A stretch of 64,000 bases of DNA, taken from assembly GCF_017916455.1 (NCBI RefSeq), contig NZ_JAFMSY010000001.1, positions 2,029,977 to 2,093,976 of the forward strand, given 5' to 3'. Positions 27,631 through 35,832 of the stretch are shown here, in pieces. Source of the stretch: Nocardioides xinjiangensis. GTDB lineage: Bacteria; Actinomycetota; Actinomycetes; Propionibacteriales; Nocardioidaceae. The notes beneath the pieces are model-generated. The model did no database searches. It worked only from the letters and a program-made list of their open reading frames with translations, and had not been told where the DNA came from. The position numbers and the translations under genes are program-made. The stretch's first letter is position 1, and each line of letters begins with the position of its first letter.

Positions 27631-28290
27631 TCAGCCGTCGCGCCCCAGGCCGGCGTCGCGCGCGCGGATGATCACGTCCGCCCGGTCGGTGGCCTGCAGC
27701 TTGGCCAGGATGCTGGTGATGTTGTTGCGGATCGTCTTGGGGGAGAGGAACAGCTGCTGGGCGATCTGGCCGTTGGTGCGCCCCGCGGCGATGAGGTCGA
27801 GCACCTCGGTCTCCCGCTCGGTGAGCTCGGGGAAGGGCCGCTCGGGTCGGGCGGCCGGGGCGAGCACCTCGGCGATGCGTGCGGCGAGGGAGGCGCCGAA
27901 GACGACCCCGCCGGCATGGACCGTCGACACCGCCCGGACGATCTCGTCCTGCTCGGCGCCCTTGCGGAGGTAGCCGCGGGCACCCGCCCGGAGCGCCGAC
28001 AGCACCGTGCCGTCGTCCTCGCCCATCGTCAGCACCAGCACGCCGACCTCGGGCTGCGCGGCGACGACCGCGCGAGTGGCCTCGATGCCGTTCATCACGG
28101 GCATCTGCACGTCCATGACCACGACGTCGGGCCGGTGCTCCGCGGCCAGCGCGACCGCCTCCGCGCCGTCGGAGGCGCGAGCCACCACCGTGATCCCGGG
28201 CAGCGGGTCGAGCAGCGAGGCGAGGCCGTCGCGGAAGACGGGGTGGTCGTCGGCGATCAGCAGCCGGATCGGGTCGGACGCATCGGTCAT
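27631..28290 (-). CDS. NarL/LuxR-family response regulator
   Basis: A 219-residue two-component regulator. The receiver has D14/D15 acid pocket residues in LLIADDHPVFRDGL, phospho-acceptor D60 in VVVMDVQMPVMNG and the switch Lys in GYLRKGAEQ. The C-terminal helix-turn-helix is LTERETEVLDLIAAGRTN followed by a recognition helix in LSPKTIRNNI. The ATG overlaps the stop of the upstream kinase gene by four bases, so the pair is co-translated. Confidence 0.93.
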   Translation of the reverse strand: MTDASDPIRLLIADDHPVFRDGLASLLDPLPGITVVARASDGAEAVALAAEHRPDVVVMDVQMPVMNGIEATRAVVAAQPEVGVLVLTMGEDDGTVLSALRAGARGYLRKGAEQDEIVRAVSTVHAGGVVFGASLAARIAEVLAPAARPERPFPELTERETEVLDLIAAGRTNGQIAQQLFLSPKTIRNNITSILAKLQATDRADVIIRARDAGLGRDG

Positions 28291-30344
28291 CGCACGCTCC
28301 CCTCCTCGCGGGGCACCGCCGCGGTCTCGCTCACAGCGGTGCCGTAGGGCAGCACCGCGCGCACGGTCGTGCCGCCGCTCTCCGGGCAGGAGACCTCGCA
28401 GCGTCCGCCGAGCTCCTCGGCCCGCTCGCGCAGGGAGAGCAGTCCCACTCCCGCGGAGACGTCGGCGGCGATGCCGCGCCCGTCGTCGGCCACCACCACG
28501 GTGAGGGCGCCCGGCCCCGCCTCGAGGCACACGTCCGCGCGGCTCGCGCCGGCGTGGCGCACGACGTTGGTCAGCGCCTCGGCGACGATGCGGTACGCCG
28601 CCACCTCCACGGCGGCCGGGAGCCCGGAGACGCCCGAGGCGGTCACGGTGACGTCGAGCTCGGAGCGCACCCGCTCGGCCTGCTGGCGCACCGCCGCCTC
28701 CAGGCCGAGGTCGTCGAGGGCCGGCGGGCGCAGGTCGTGCACCAGGCGGCGCACGTCCTCGAGCGCGTCGCCGACCTCGGTGCGAGCCAGGCGCACCAGC
28801 TCACGAGCACGCACGGGATCGGCGTCGATCGCGTTGCCGGCCGCCTGCAACCTCAGGGCGACCCCGCCGAGAGCGGGGCCCAGCCCGTCGTGCAGGTCGC
28901 GGCGGATGCGGCGTCGGTCGTCCTCCCGACCGATGACCAGGCGTTCGCGGCTCTCCTGCAGCTCGGTCGCGAGCAGCCGCGCGCGGATCGCGACGGCCGC
29001 CTGGCGGACGAGGTCGACGAGCAGGCCCCGGTCGCGGTGGGACAGCATCGACCGGAAGCCGTCGACGGGGAGCACGAGCCGGCCGACCTGCTCGCCCTGG
29101 TAGGCGATGTCGATCTGGTGCACCTCGGTGGGCGCGGTGCCGTGGGCCGCGGACAGCAGGCCGCCGTCGGGGGTCAGCACCTCCACCCGCACGTGCCGCA
29201 CCTTGAACGCGTCGGCCACCGCGCCCGCCAGCGCCGGCAGCTGCTCGTCGACGCTGTCGCTGGTCTCGAGGCGGGCGGCCAGCGCCGACACGGCGCCGTA
29301 CCGGTCGCCCCGCCGACCCAGCAGCAGGCGCCGGACGAGACCTCCCAGCCAGGCGCGCAGGGGACCGTAGACCACGACGGCCAGCACGAGCACCACCACC
29401 GTCACGTCGCGCTCGTCGAGCCGCTCGCCCAGCACGGCCGTGCCGGCCGCGAGCACGAGCAGGTCGACGGCGACGACGACGGCCGCCACGACGGCGGTCG
29501 TGAGCGTCCAGGCGACGAGGGCGTCCACGTCGAGGGTGCGTGGGCGCACGAGACCGATCGCCACGGAGACCGAGAGGGCGGCGACGGCGAGGTCGAGCAG
29601 GACCGTCGTCACGAGGCCGCCCACCGACAGGGTCGAGGCGGCCACGACCATGAGCACGCACATGATGCCGGCCCAGAGCAGCCACCGCAGCTGCGTGCGC
29701 TCGTACGCCGACGCGCCGCGGTGACGCACCCACAGCAGGGCGACCGCCAGGACGACCGAGCCGAGCGTGAGCACCTGTCCCGCCCGCAGCATCGCCTCCG
29801 CGGCGGCGTCGGAGAAGGGGAACGGGACCAGCTCGGTCGAGCCGACCGGCTCGCCGGCGCCGAAGACGACGGCGTCGGGGGCGAGGAGCAGCGCGACCGG
29901 CAGCGCCACCGAGGCCGCGGCGGCGAGGACGGCCAGCGGTCGCCAGCGGCCCGGCAGCAGCCGACCGGTGGGGTAGAGCAGGAGCAGCCCGACCAGGCCG
30001 GAGAGCAGGAAGGCGCCGGACCGGGCCACGAACCAGAAGCCGAGGTCGGTGCCCGGGAGCCCACGGGCGAGGCTGAACGCGATCCAGCCGTAGAAGCTGC
30101 CGTCGAGGGACCACCAGCACGCCACCACGCCGAGCAGCCGGCCGACGGTGTCGCCGGGCCGGGCGAGCAGGACGACCACGGACGCGGCGGCGAGCATCAG
30201 GCCCGGGACGGCCGTGCTGGTGGCCGCCTCGGTCGAGGCCGCGGCGCGCTCGGCGTCGGTGGTGACGAGGTCGAGCCAGAGCGACGCGCCGACCGCGGCG
30301 AGCGACGTCACGGCGACCGCGAGGGGCTCGAGGAGTCTGCTCAC
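28287..30344 (-). CDS. sensor histidine kinase, NarL-type partner, multi-pass membrane
   Basis: A 685-residue kinase. About ten membrane segments span residues 8-330, followed by a GAF-like region (about 360-460). The HisKA_3 dimerisation helix has the phospho-acceptor H485 in RRDLHDGLGPALGGVAL, and the ATPase N-box is AEALTNVVRHAGA with G-box VVADDGRGI. Its large membrane sensor is unusual in size and suggests detection of a membrane or lipid signal. It is co-transcribed with the response regulator and divergent from a six-helix membrane protein at 30527 that could be its target. Confidence 0.92.
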   Translation of the reverse strand: MSRLLEPLAVAVTSLAAVGASLWLDLVTTDAERAAASTEAATSTAVPGLMLAAASVVVLLARPGDTVGRLLGVVACWWSLDGSFYGWIAFSLARGLPGTDLGFWFVARSGAFLLSGLVGLLLLYPTGRLLPGRWRPLAVLAAAASVALPVALLLAPDAVVFGAGEPVGSTELVPFPFSDAAAEAMLRAGQVLTLGSVVLAVALLWVRHRGASAYERTQLRWLLWAGIMCVLMVVAASTLSVGGLVTTVLLDLAVAALSVSVAIGLVRPRTLDVDALVAWTLTTAVVAAVVVAVDLLVLAAGTAVLGERLDERDVTVVVLVLAVVVYGPLRAWLGGLVRRLLLGRRGDRYGAVSALAARLETSDSVDEQLPALAGAVADAFKVRHVRVEVLTPDGGLLSAAHGTAPTEVHQIDIAYQGEQVGRLVLPVDGFRSMLSHRDRGLLVDLVRQAAVAIRARLLATELQESRERLVIGREDDRRRIRRDLHDGLGPALGGVALRLQAAGNAIDADPVRARELVRLARTEVGDALEDVRRLVHDLRPPALDDLGLEAAVRQQAERVRSELDVTVTASGVSGLPAAVEVAAYRIVAEALTNVVRHAGASRADVCLEAGPGALTVVVADDGRGIAADVSAGVGLLSLRERAEELGGRCEVSCPESGGTTVRAVLPYGTAVSETAAVPREEGSVR

Positions 30345-30526
30345 GCGAGCAGTATCGCCGCGCCGGGGTCCCGTCGTCAGGGGACCGCGGTCCCGTCCGC
30401 GCGGGACACCCGGACGGGACGTGCCTCGGGACGGCTGTCCCTGTGGCTCGGGCCGCCAGGACGGCGAGGGTTCCGGTGTGCCGCACTCCGCGGCGTACCA
30501 CCTCCGACACGACAGGAGTCACGACC

Positions 30527-31147
30527 GTGACGATCTCGCAATCCCCCGCTCCCGCTCGCTCCGACGTCGCCGCCGCGACCTCCCCCGGGTCGAGCCCGCG
30601 CCACCCCTACACCGTGCACGGCGCCGTGCTGACCGCCGGCGCCCTCGCCTGGGCCGGGGCCATGGCGTTCACCGGCATCGACCCGCAGACCCGCGCCACC
30701 GAGGTGGCGTTCTCCGTCTCCTCGGGCCTGTTCCAGGTCGGCCTGCTGTTCCTGCTCCGCACCCTGTGGCGCACGCAGGCCCTCGGCACGGGCCGCCTGG
30801 CCCGGGCCGTGCTGCGCATCGAGGCGGTCGCCGTGGCCCTGGCCATCGGCTCCACGGCCGGCGACGGGCTCGGCCTCACCGACATGGACCAGCTGGGGTG
30901 GATCCTCCTGGACATGTTCTGGCCGCTGTCGATGATGGGGATGTTCCTCATCGGCATCCGGATCGCGGTCGCCGGCCGCTGGAAGGGCGTCACCCGGTTC
31001 TGGCCGATGGTGGCGGAGAGCTGGGCCGTGGTCACCATCCCGGTGCTCGCCGTGTTCGGCGACACGGCCGCCCACGTCGTCGCCTGCGCCCACCTGGTCG
31101 TCGGCTACGCCGTCCTCGGCGTGCTGGTCAGCCGCAAGCAGGACTGA
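30527..31147 (+). CDS. uncharacterised multi-pass membrane protein
   Basis: I do not recognise the family. The 206-residue protein has a disordered Ser/Ala/Pro N-terminus and about six membrane helices. Notable stretches are the polar turn FTGIDPQTRATEVAFSVS after helix one and GSTAGDGLGLTDMDQLGW between helices three and four. The GTG at 30527 has AGGAG at 8-base spacing. It is divergent from the sensor kinase (182-bp gap), so it is a good candidate target of that system. It ends at a strong terminator. Confidence 0.75.
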   Translation: MTISQSPAPARSDVAAATSPGSSPRHPYTVHGAVLTAGALAWAGAMAFTGIDPQTRATEVAFSVSSGLFQVGLLFLLRTLWRTQALGTGRLARAVLRIEAVAVALAIGSTAGDGLGLTDMDQLGWILLDMFWPLSMMGMFLIGIRIAVAGRWKGVTRFWPMVAESWAVVTIPVLAVFGDTAAHVVACAHLVVGYAVLGVLVSRKQD

Positions 31148-31157
31148 GCCTCGTGCC

Positions 31158-31197
31158 GCAGGCCCCGGGCCCCTCCGCGGAGGGGTCCGGGGCCTGC
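31158..31197 (+). terminator. strong stem-loop terminator
   Basis: An 18-bp stem (31158-31175 with 31180-31197) with a single G-T mismatch and a 4-nt loop, ten bases after the membrane protein stop. It marks the right end of the accessory block before the conserved DUF4177/RidA run. Confidence 0.75.
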
Positions 31198-31298
31198 GTC
31201 GTCCGCCCGGTCGCCGCTGCGGTCCCTCGGTCGTCGCCGCGTCGGTCCACGGGAGGACGCGGGGTGGCGGTGCGTCCGGCCCGAGTAGGGTGCCGAGC

Positions 31299-31454
31299 AT
31301 GACCAAGTGGGAATACCAGGTGGCGCCGATTCCGCTCCACAACGAAGCGCTCATGCTCAACAACTTCGGCCAGGACGGCTGGGAGCTGGTGGCCATCCAC
31401 ACCAACGCCCAGGGTGGCCTCGTGGCCTTCCTCAAGCGCCCGGGCCAGGCCTGA
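31299..31454 (+). CDS. small DUF4177-type protein
   Basis: A 51-residue protein read directly from the sequence: MTKWEYQVAPIPLHN, then a GWELVAIH motif and a C-terminal FLKRP. The K-W-E-Y start and the G-W-E-L-V core are hallmarks of the DUF4177 family. It ends one base before the RidA gene and is therefore co-transcribed with it. A comparable tiny gene (Rv3678A, from memory) sits beside the M. tuberculosis RidA gene. Function is unknown. Confidence 0.85.
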   Translation: MTKWEYQVAPIPLHNEALMLNNFGQDGWELVAIHTNAQGGLVAFLKRPGQA

Positions 31455-31455
31455 C

Positions 31456-31923
31456 GTGGCGCCCTCCCCGTCCCCCGAGGCGCGGCTCGCCGAGCTGGGC
31501 ATCACCGTCCCGGAGGTCGTCCCGCCGGTGGCGGCCTACCAGCCCACCGCCCGGAGCGGGAACCTCGTGTTCACTGCCGGGCAGCTGCCCGCCCGCGACG
31601 GCGAGATGATCGCGGTCGGCAAGGTCGGCGGTGAGGTCACCGAGGAGCAGGGCTACGAGTGCGCGCGGCAGTGCGCCCTCAACGCACTGGCTGCGGTGAA
31701 GGCCGAGGTGGGCTCGCTCGACGAGGTCAAGCGGGTGGTGAAGGTCGTCGTCTTCGTCGCCTCGACTCCCGACTTCACCGGCCAGCCGAAGGTCGCCAAC
31801 GGCGCGTCCGAGCTGCTCGGCGAGGTGTTCGGCGACGCCGGCAAGCACGCCCGCTCGGCCGTCGGCGTACCCGTCCTGCCGCTGGACGTGCCCGTCGAGG
31901 TCGAGATCGTCGTCGAGGTCTGA
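31456..31923 (+). CDS. RidA/YjgF-family protein
   Basis: A 155-residue RidA-family protein, slightly longer than the 130-residue norm. It has SGNLVFTAGQLPARDG, the EQGYECARQCALNALAAVK helix, VKRVVKVVVFVAS and HARSAVGVPVLPLDVPVEVE, which contains the family Arg-Ser-Ala and PxxxPVE blocks. RidA proteins hydrolyse reactive enamine/imine intermediates. Actinobacterial members of this longer type may have other roles. The GTG start is one base after the DUF4177 stop. Confidence 0.9.
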   Translation: MAPSPSPEARLAELGITVPEVVPPVAAYQPTARSGNLVFTAGQLPARDGEMIAVGKVGGEVTEEQGYECARQCALNALAAVKAEVGSLDEVKRVVKVVVFVASTPDFTGQPKVANGASELLGEVFGDAGKHARSAVGVPVLPLDVPVEVEIVVEV

Positions 31924-31925
31924 GC

Positions 31926-32786
31926 GTGCAGCGTCTCCCGCTGCCCGAGGCGCTCGTCGCCCAGGCGCGGTCCTACGCCGAGGGCGGCGGGCGACCGGCC
32001 GAGCCGCGTGACGCGGCCACGGTGGTGCTGATGCGCCCCGGGGCCGCGGGGCCGGAGGTCTACCTGCTCCGGCGGCAGGCGTCGATGGCCTTCGCGGGCG
32101 GCATGTGCGTCTTCCCCGGCGGCGGGGTCGACCCCCGCGACTTCGACGCCGAGCTCGTCGACCGCAACCTCTGGGCCGGTCCGTCCCCGGCCGAGTGGGC
32201 CGCCCGGCTGGGGTGCGAGGAGCCGAAGGCCCGCGCGCTGGTGTGCGCGGCGGTGCGCGAGACGTTCGAGGAGTCCGGTGTCCTGCTCGCCGGAGCGGCC
32301 GCCGGCGAGGTCGTCGCCGACACCACGGGCGACGACTGGGAGGCCGACCGGGTCGCCCTGGAGTCGCGCGAGCTGTCCCTGACGGCGTTCCTCGAGCGGC
32401 GCTCGCTCGTGCTGCGCACCGACCTGCTCGGCGCCTGGTCGGGCTGGCTCACGCCGGTCTTCGAGCCGCGGCGCTACCGCACCTGGTTCTTCGTCGCCCG
32501 CCTCCCCGAGGGCCAGGTCACCCGCGACGTGTCGAGCGAGTCGTCGTCGGTGACGTGGGCCGGCGCCATGGAGGCCGTCGAGCAGGTCGAGCAGCAGCGG
32601 CTCTCCATGCTGCCGCCGACCTGGCTGACGTGCCTCGAGCTGGGCCAGTACGCCGACCCCGACGCGGTGCTCGAGGCCTCGCGGGGGCGGACGGTCGAGA
32701 TGTACATGCCGGAGGTCGTCGCCGACGGCGAGGAGTTCGTCCTCTCCACGCCTCCGGCCTACGCCGCGCTGGCGGCGGCCCGGTGA
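31926..32786 (+). CDS. NUDIX hydrolase with interrupted Nudix box
   Basis: A 286-residue NUDIX protein of the larger NUDT7/NUDT19-like type. The Nudix box is split: the Gly-rich half GGMCVFPGGGVDPRDF is separated by about 40 residues (AELVDRN through EEPKARALV) from the catalytic half AAVRETFEESGVLL. This insertion is characteristic of the subgroup. Related enzymes hydrolyse CoA or nucleotide diphosphates, but substrate specificity is uncertain. It is preceded by RidA (2-base gap) and overlaps the metallo-beta-lactamase-fold gene (GTGA), so it is part of the same operon. Confidence 0.88.
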   Translation: MQRLPLPEALVAQARSYAEGGGRPAEPRDAATVVLMRPGAAGPEVYLLRRQASMAFAGGMCVFPGGGVDPRDFDAELVDRNLWAGPSPAEWAARLGCEEPKARALVCAAVRETFEESGVLLAGAAAGEVVADTTGDDWEADRVALESRELSLTAFLERRSLVLRTDLLGAWSGWLTPVFEPRRYRTWFFVARLPEGQVTRDVSSESSSVTWAGAMEAVEQVEQQRLSMLPPTWLTCLELGQYADPDAVLEASRGRTVEMYMPEVVADGEEFVLSTPPAYAALAAAR

Positions 32787-33577
32787 GCCAACCGGCGCCC
32801 TGGGCCGGCGGGTCCTTCGGCGAGACGGGGACCTGTGTGCTCGCGCCCAACGCCGGCGTGATGACCCTCGACGGCACCAACACCTGGGTGCTGCGCGACC
32901 CCGGCTCCTCGCGCTCGGTCGTCGTCGACCCCGGGCCCTCGGTGCGCGCACACCTCGACGCCGTCGACGAGGCCGCCGGCGACGTCGCGGTGGTGCTGCT
33001 GACCCATCACCACGCCGACCACAGCGAGGCGGCCCGGGAGTACGCCGAGCGGCACGGCTGTGGCGTACGTGCCCTCGACCCGGCGTACCGGCTCGGCTCG
33101 GAGGGCCTCGGCGAGGGTGACGTGGTCGCGGTCGGCGACCTGGAGGTGCACGTCGTCGCGACGCCGGGCCACACCGCGGACTCGCTGTCCTTCGTCGTCC
33201 CCCGGGACCGTGCGGTGCTCACCGGCGACACCGTCCTCGGGCGGGGCACCACCGTCGTGGCGCACCCCGACGGCCAGCTCGGCGCCTACCTCGCCTCGCT
33301 GCAGCGGCTCCACGCCCTGTGCGGCGAGCAGGGCATCACCACCGTCTGGCCCGGCCACGGTCCGGTGATCGACGACGCGCTCGGCGCCCTCGACCTCTAC
33401 CTCGCCCACCGCGAGCAGCGGCTGGAGCAGGTACGCGCGGCGCTGGCCACGCTGCCCCACCTCGACGACCCGGCGCGCGCGGTCGTGGAGATCGTGTACG
33501 CCGACGTCGACCCCGTGCTGTGGGGAGCCGCCGAGCTGTCGGTGCGCGCGCAGCTGGCGTACCTCGCCGGCTCCTGA
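32783..33577 (+). CDS. metallo-beta-lactamase-fold hydrolase
   Basis: A 264-residue MBL-fold protein. The zinc-binding motif is T74-H-H-H-A-D-H80 in VVLLTHHHADHSE, with further ligands in VVATPGHTADS, LTGDTVLG and WPGHGPVI. The C-terminal helix resembles the LACTB2-like group, which includes RNases and hydrolases. It corresponds in context to M. tuberculosis Rv3677c, from memory. GTG start overlaps the NUDIX stop. Confidence 0.9.
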   Translation: MSQPAPWAGGSFGETGTCVLAPNAGVMTLDGTNTWVLRDPGSSRSVVVDPGPSVRAHLDAVDEAAGDVAVVLLTHHHADHSEAAREYAERHGCGVRALDPAYRLGSEGLGEGDVVAVGDLEVHVVATPGHTADSLSFVVPRDRAVLTGDTVLGRGTTVVAHPDGQLGAYLASLQRLHALCGEQGITTVWPGHGPVIDDALGALDLYLAHREQRLEQVRAALATLPHLDDPARAVVEIVYADVDPVLWGAAELSVRAQLAYLAGS

Positions 33578-33615
33578 CCCTTGCGCGGGCCCGCGCGCAG
33601 TAGTGGCATGGGGTC

Positions 33616-34152
33616 ATGAGCTCCGAGCACCAGCCCGTCGTCGTCCTGTCCCGTGCCCTCGACCAGGCCGGCGACGCGCTCGCCGCGATCCGCGCCGACG
33701 ACCTCGACAAGCCGACGCCGTGCGAGGGCTGGACCGTGCGGGAGCTGGCCGACCACCTGGCCGCGGCGCCCGAGCACTTCCTGCAGATGGCGCGCGGGGA
33801 GGAGGTCGACTGGTCGGCGGGCACCGGTGTGGAGCCGGAGCGGCTGGCCGCTCACTTCGAGTCGCGGGCCGACGACCTGATCCACCACTGGCACGGCCAG
33901 CCCGACGACCAGGTCGCGACGGCCGACTGGCAGAGCGCCGAGCTCGCCGTCCACACCTGGGACCTCGTGCGGGCCCTCGGCCGGCCCGTGGCGCTGGACG
34001 AGGAGGTCGCCGAGCGCGGCCTCGCCTTCATGCAGCAGGGCCTGACGCCCGACAACCGCGGCGAGGCGTTCCGCGCCGAGGTCGCCGTCCCGGCCGGCGC
34101 GACGGCGTACGACCGGCTGGCGGCCTTCGCGGGCCGCGACCCGCGGGCCTGA
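33616..34152 (+). CDS. TIGR03086-type / mycothiol-dependent maleylpyruvate isomerase-like protein
   Basis: A 178-residue DinB-like four-helix protein. The PTPCEGWTVRELADHLA block with His near the N-terminus, and AELAVHTWDLVRALGRP, are the metal-binding family signatures. Relatives include mycothiol-dependent maleylpyruvate isomerase and mycothiol-S-conjugate enzymes. The catalytic activity of the TIGR03086 branch is not established. It is 38 bp past the MBL gene on the same strand and converges with the Crp gene across a long hairpin. Confidence 0.85.
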   Translation: MSSEHQPVVVLSRALDQAGDALAAIRADDLDKPTPCEGWTVRELADHLAAAPEHFLQMARGEEVDWSAGTGVEPERLAAHFESRADDLIHHWHGQPDDQVATADWQSAELAVHTWDLVRALGRPVALDEEVAERGLAFMQQGLTPDNRGEAFRAEVAVPAGATAYDRLAAFAGRDPRA

Positions 34153-34194
34153 CGCGGCCGCAGGATCTTCCCCGCTGCATCGCTCCGCGCCCCC

Positions 34195-34259
34195 GGGTAG
34201 TCCACCGGGAAACGGCTGGCGATGACCGCGATCCGCAGCCACTGCCCGGTGGACTACCC
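34195..34259. repeat. long intergenic hairpin, 15-bp perfect arms
   Basis: Between convergent genes, a perfect 15-bp inverted repeat (34195-34209 GGGTAGTCCACCGGG, 34245-34259) encloses a 35-nt loop. The loop has an inner GGCTG/CAGCC pair. It may be a bidirectional terminator, but its length and large structured loop also fit a dispersed intergenic repeat or small RNA. Confidence 0.65.
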
Positions 34260-34270
34260 CAGCGCTGGGG

Positions 34271-34948
34271 TCAGCGGGCCCGGCGGGAGAGCCTCTCGAT
34301 GTCCATGATCACGACGGAGCGGGGCTCGAGGCGCAGCCAGCCGCGCGAGGCGAAGTCGGCGAGCGCCTTGTTGACGGTCTCGCGGGAGGCGCCGACCAGC
34401 TGGGCGAGCTCCTCCTGGGTGAGGTCGTGGTGGACGTGCACGCCGTCGTCGGCGGTGCGGCCGAACCGGTCGGCGAGGTCGAGCAGCGCCTTGGCGACGC
34501 GTCCGGGGACGTCGGAGAACACGAGGTCGGCGACGACGTCGTTGGACTTGCGCAGCCGGGACGCCAGCTGGGACAGCAGGCCGCGCGCGACCTGGGGGCG
34601 GCCCTCGAGCCAGCGGAGGAGGTCGTCGTGCGACAGCGAGGCGAACGACGCGTCGGTGACGGCGGTGACGGTCGCGGAGCGCGGGCCCGGGTCGAAGAGG
34701 GACAGCTCGCCGAACATCTGGCCCGGGCCCATGATCGCGAGGAGGTTCTCGCGGCCGTCGGAGGAGGAGCGGCCGAGCTTCACCTTGCCCTCGGTGACGA
34801 TGTAGAGCTTGTCGCCGGAGTCGCCCTCGTGGAAGAGCACGTCGCCACGACGGAGCGTGGTCTCGGCCATCGAGCCGCCCAGGGCGGTCGCCGCCTCGTC
34901 GTCGAGCGAGCTGAACAGCGGTGCCTGCCGAAGCACGTCGTTGTCCAC
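34271..34948 (-). CDS. crp: Crp/Fnr-family cAMP-responsive regulator (GlxR/Crp type)
   Basis: A 225-residue global regulator. The cyclic-nucleotide domain has GDKLYIVTEGKVKLGR, the phosphate-binding GELSLFDPGPRSATVTA and the C-helix. The DNA-binding part is LTQEELAQLVGASRETVNKALADF. It lies in the same position as crp (Rv3676) of M. tuberculosis, as does the divergent Nth. The ATG is followed by DNDVLRQAPLFSSLD. Upstream of the gene at 35010-35025 a half-matching site (CGTGG-N6-TCACA) loosely resembles TGTGA-N6-TCACA and could allow autoregulation; this is weak evidence. Confidence 0.92.
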   Translation of the reverse strand: MDNDVLRQAPLFSSLDDEAATALGGSMAETTLRRGDVLFHEGDSGDKLYIVTEGKVKLGRSSSDGRENLLAIMGPGQMFGELSLFDPGPRSATVTAVTDASFASLSHDDLLRWLEGRPQVARGLLSQLASRLRKSNDVVADLVFSDVPGRVAKALLDLADRFGRTADDGVHVHHDLTQEELAQLVGASRETVNKALADFASRGWLRLEPRSVVIMDIERLSRRAR

Positions 34949-35100
34949 GTCAATCCTCCATGTGAGTGCGTCCCGTCGAGGTGGGGCCCGGGATCGACAC
35001 GATCCTAGCCGTGGTGCGGCTCACAACGACCACTCCCCGCCGTGCCGACGCCGTTTGCGCCGGCTTCGGAGGTGTCGGTCCCGGACCGTAGGCTGGGCGG

Positions 35101-35832
35101 GTGCCCGCCTCCGCCAAGGTCGTCAAGGTCGAGATCCCGAAGCCCGACACCTCGCTCGTGCGTCGGGCACGCAAGATGGACCGGATCCTCGCCGAGACCT
35201 ATCCCGACGCGGCGACCGAGCTCGACTTCACCAACGCGTTCGAGTGCCTGGTCGTCACCGTGATCTCCGCCCAGACCACCGACCGCAGGGTGAACGCCGC
35301 CAGCCCCGCGCTGTTCGCCGCCTACCCCACGCCCGAGGCGATGGCCGCTGCGCCGCGCGAGCACATGGAGCAGCTGCTCGGGCCGCTGGGATTCTTCCGG
35401 CAGAAGACCGACGCGCTGCTCAAGCTGAGCCAGGCGCTGGTCGACACCTTCGGCGGCGAGGTGCCGTCCCGGCTCGAAGACCTGGTCACGCTGCCGGGAG
35501 TGGGGCGCAAGACCGCCAACGTCGTGCGCGGCGAGGCGTTCGGCCTGCCGGGCATCACCGTCGACACCCACTTCGGGCGCCTGGCGCGCCGCTTCGGCTG
35601 GACCGAGGAGACCGACCCGGTCAAGGTCGAGCACGCCGTGGGCGCCCTGTTCCCCAAGCGTGACTGGACGCCCCTGTCCCAGCACCTGATCTGGCACGGC
35701 CGGCGCCGCTGCCACGCCAAGAAGCCGGCGTGCGGCGCCTGCCCGATCGCGAGGCTGTGCCCGTCCTTCGGCCTGGGCCCGACCGACCCGATCGAGGCGG
35801 AGAAGCTGGTCACCACCCAGGGCCCCGCATGA
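35101..35832 (+). CDS. nth: endonuclease III
   Basis: A 243-residue base-excision DNA glycosylase/AP lyase. The helix-hairpin-helix is [12 protein letters not shown] with catalytic K137. The catalytic Asp is D155 in [10 protein letters not shown]. The C-terminal [4Fe-4S] ligands are C204, C211, C214 and C220 (C-x6-C-x2-C-x5-C). It removes oxidised pyrimidines. The GTG start at 35101 is divergent from crp, and the stop overlaps the TlpA-like gene (ATGA). Confidence 0.95.
   Translation: MPASAKVVKVEIPKPDTSLVRRARKMDRILAETYPDAATELDFTNAFECLVVTVISAQTTDRRVNAASPALFAAYPTPEAMAAAPREHMEQLLGPLGFFRQKTDALLKLSQALVDTFGGEVPSRLEDLVTLPGVGRKTANVVRGEAFGLPGITVDTHFGRLARRFGWTEETDPVKVEHAVGALFPKRDWTPLSQHLIWHGRRRCHAKKPACGACPIARLCPSFGLGPTDPIEAEKLVTTQGPA

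Noticed and set aside
35010..35025. Crp/GlxR binding site upstream of crp
   Set aside because: Only the right half matches TCACA; the left half has three of five bases. Too weak to report as a site.
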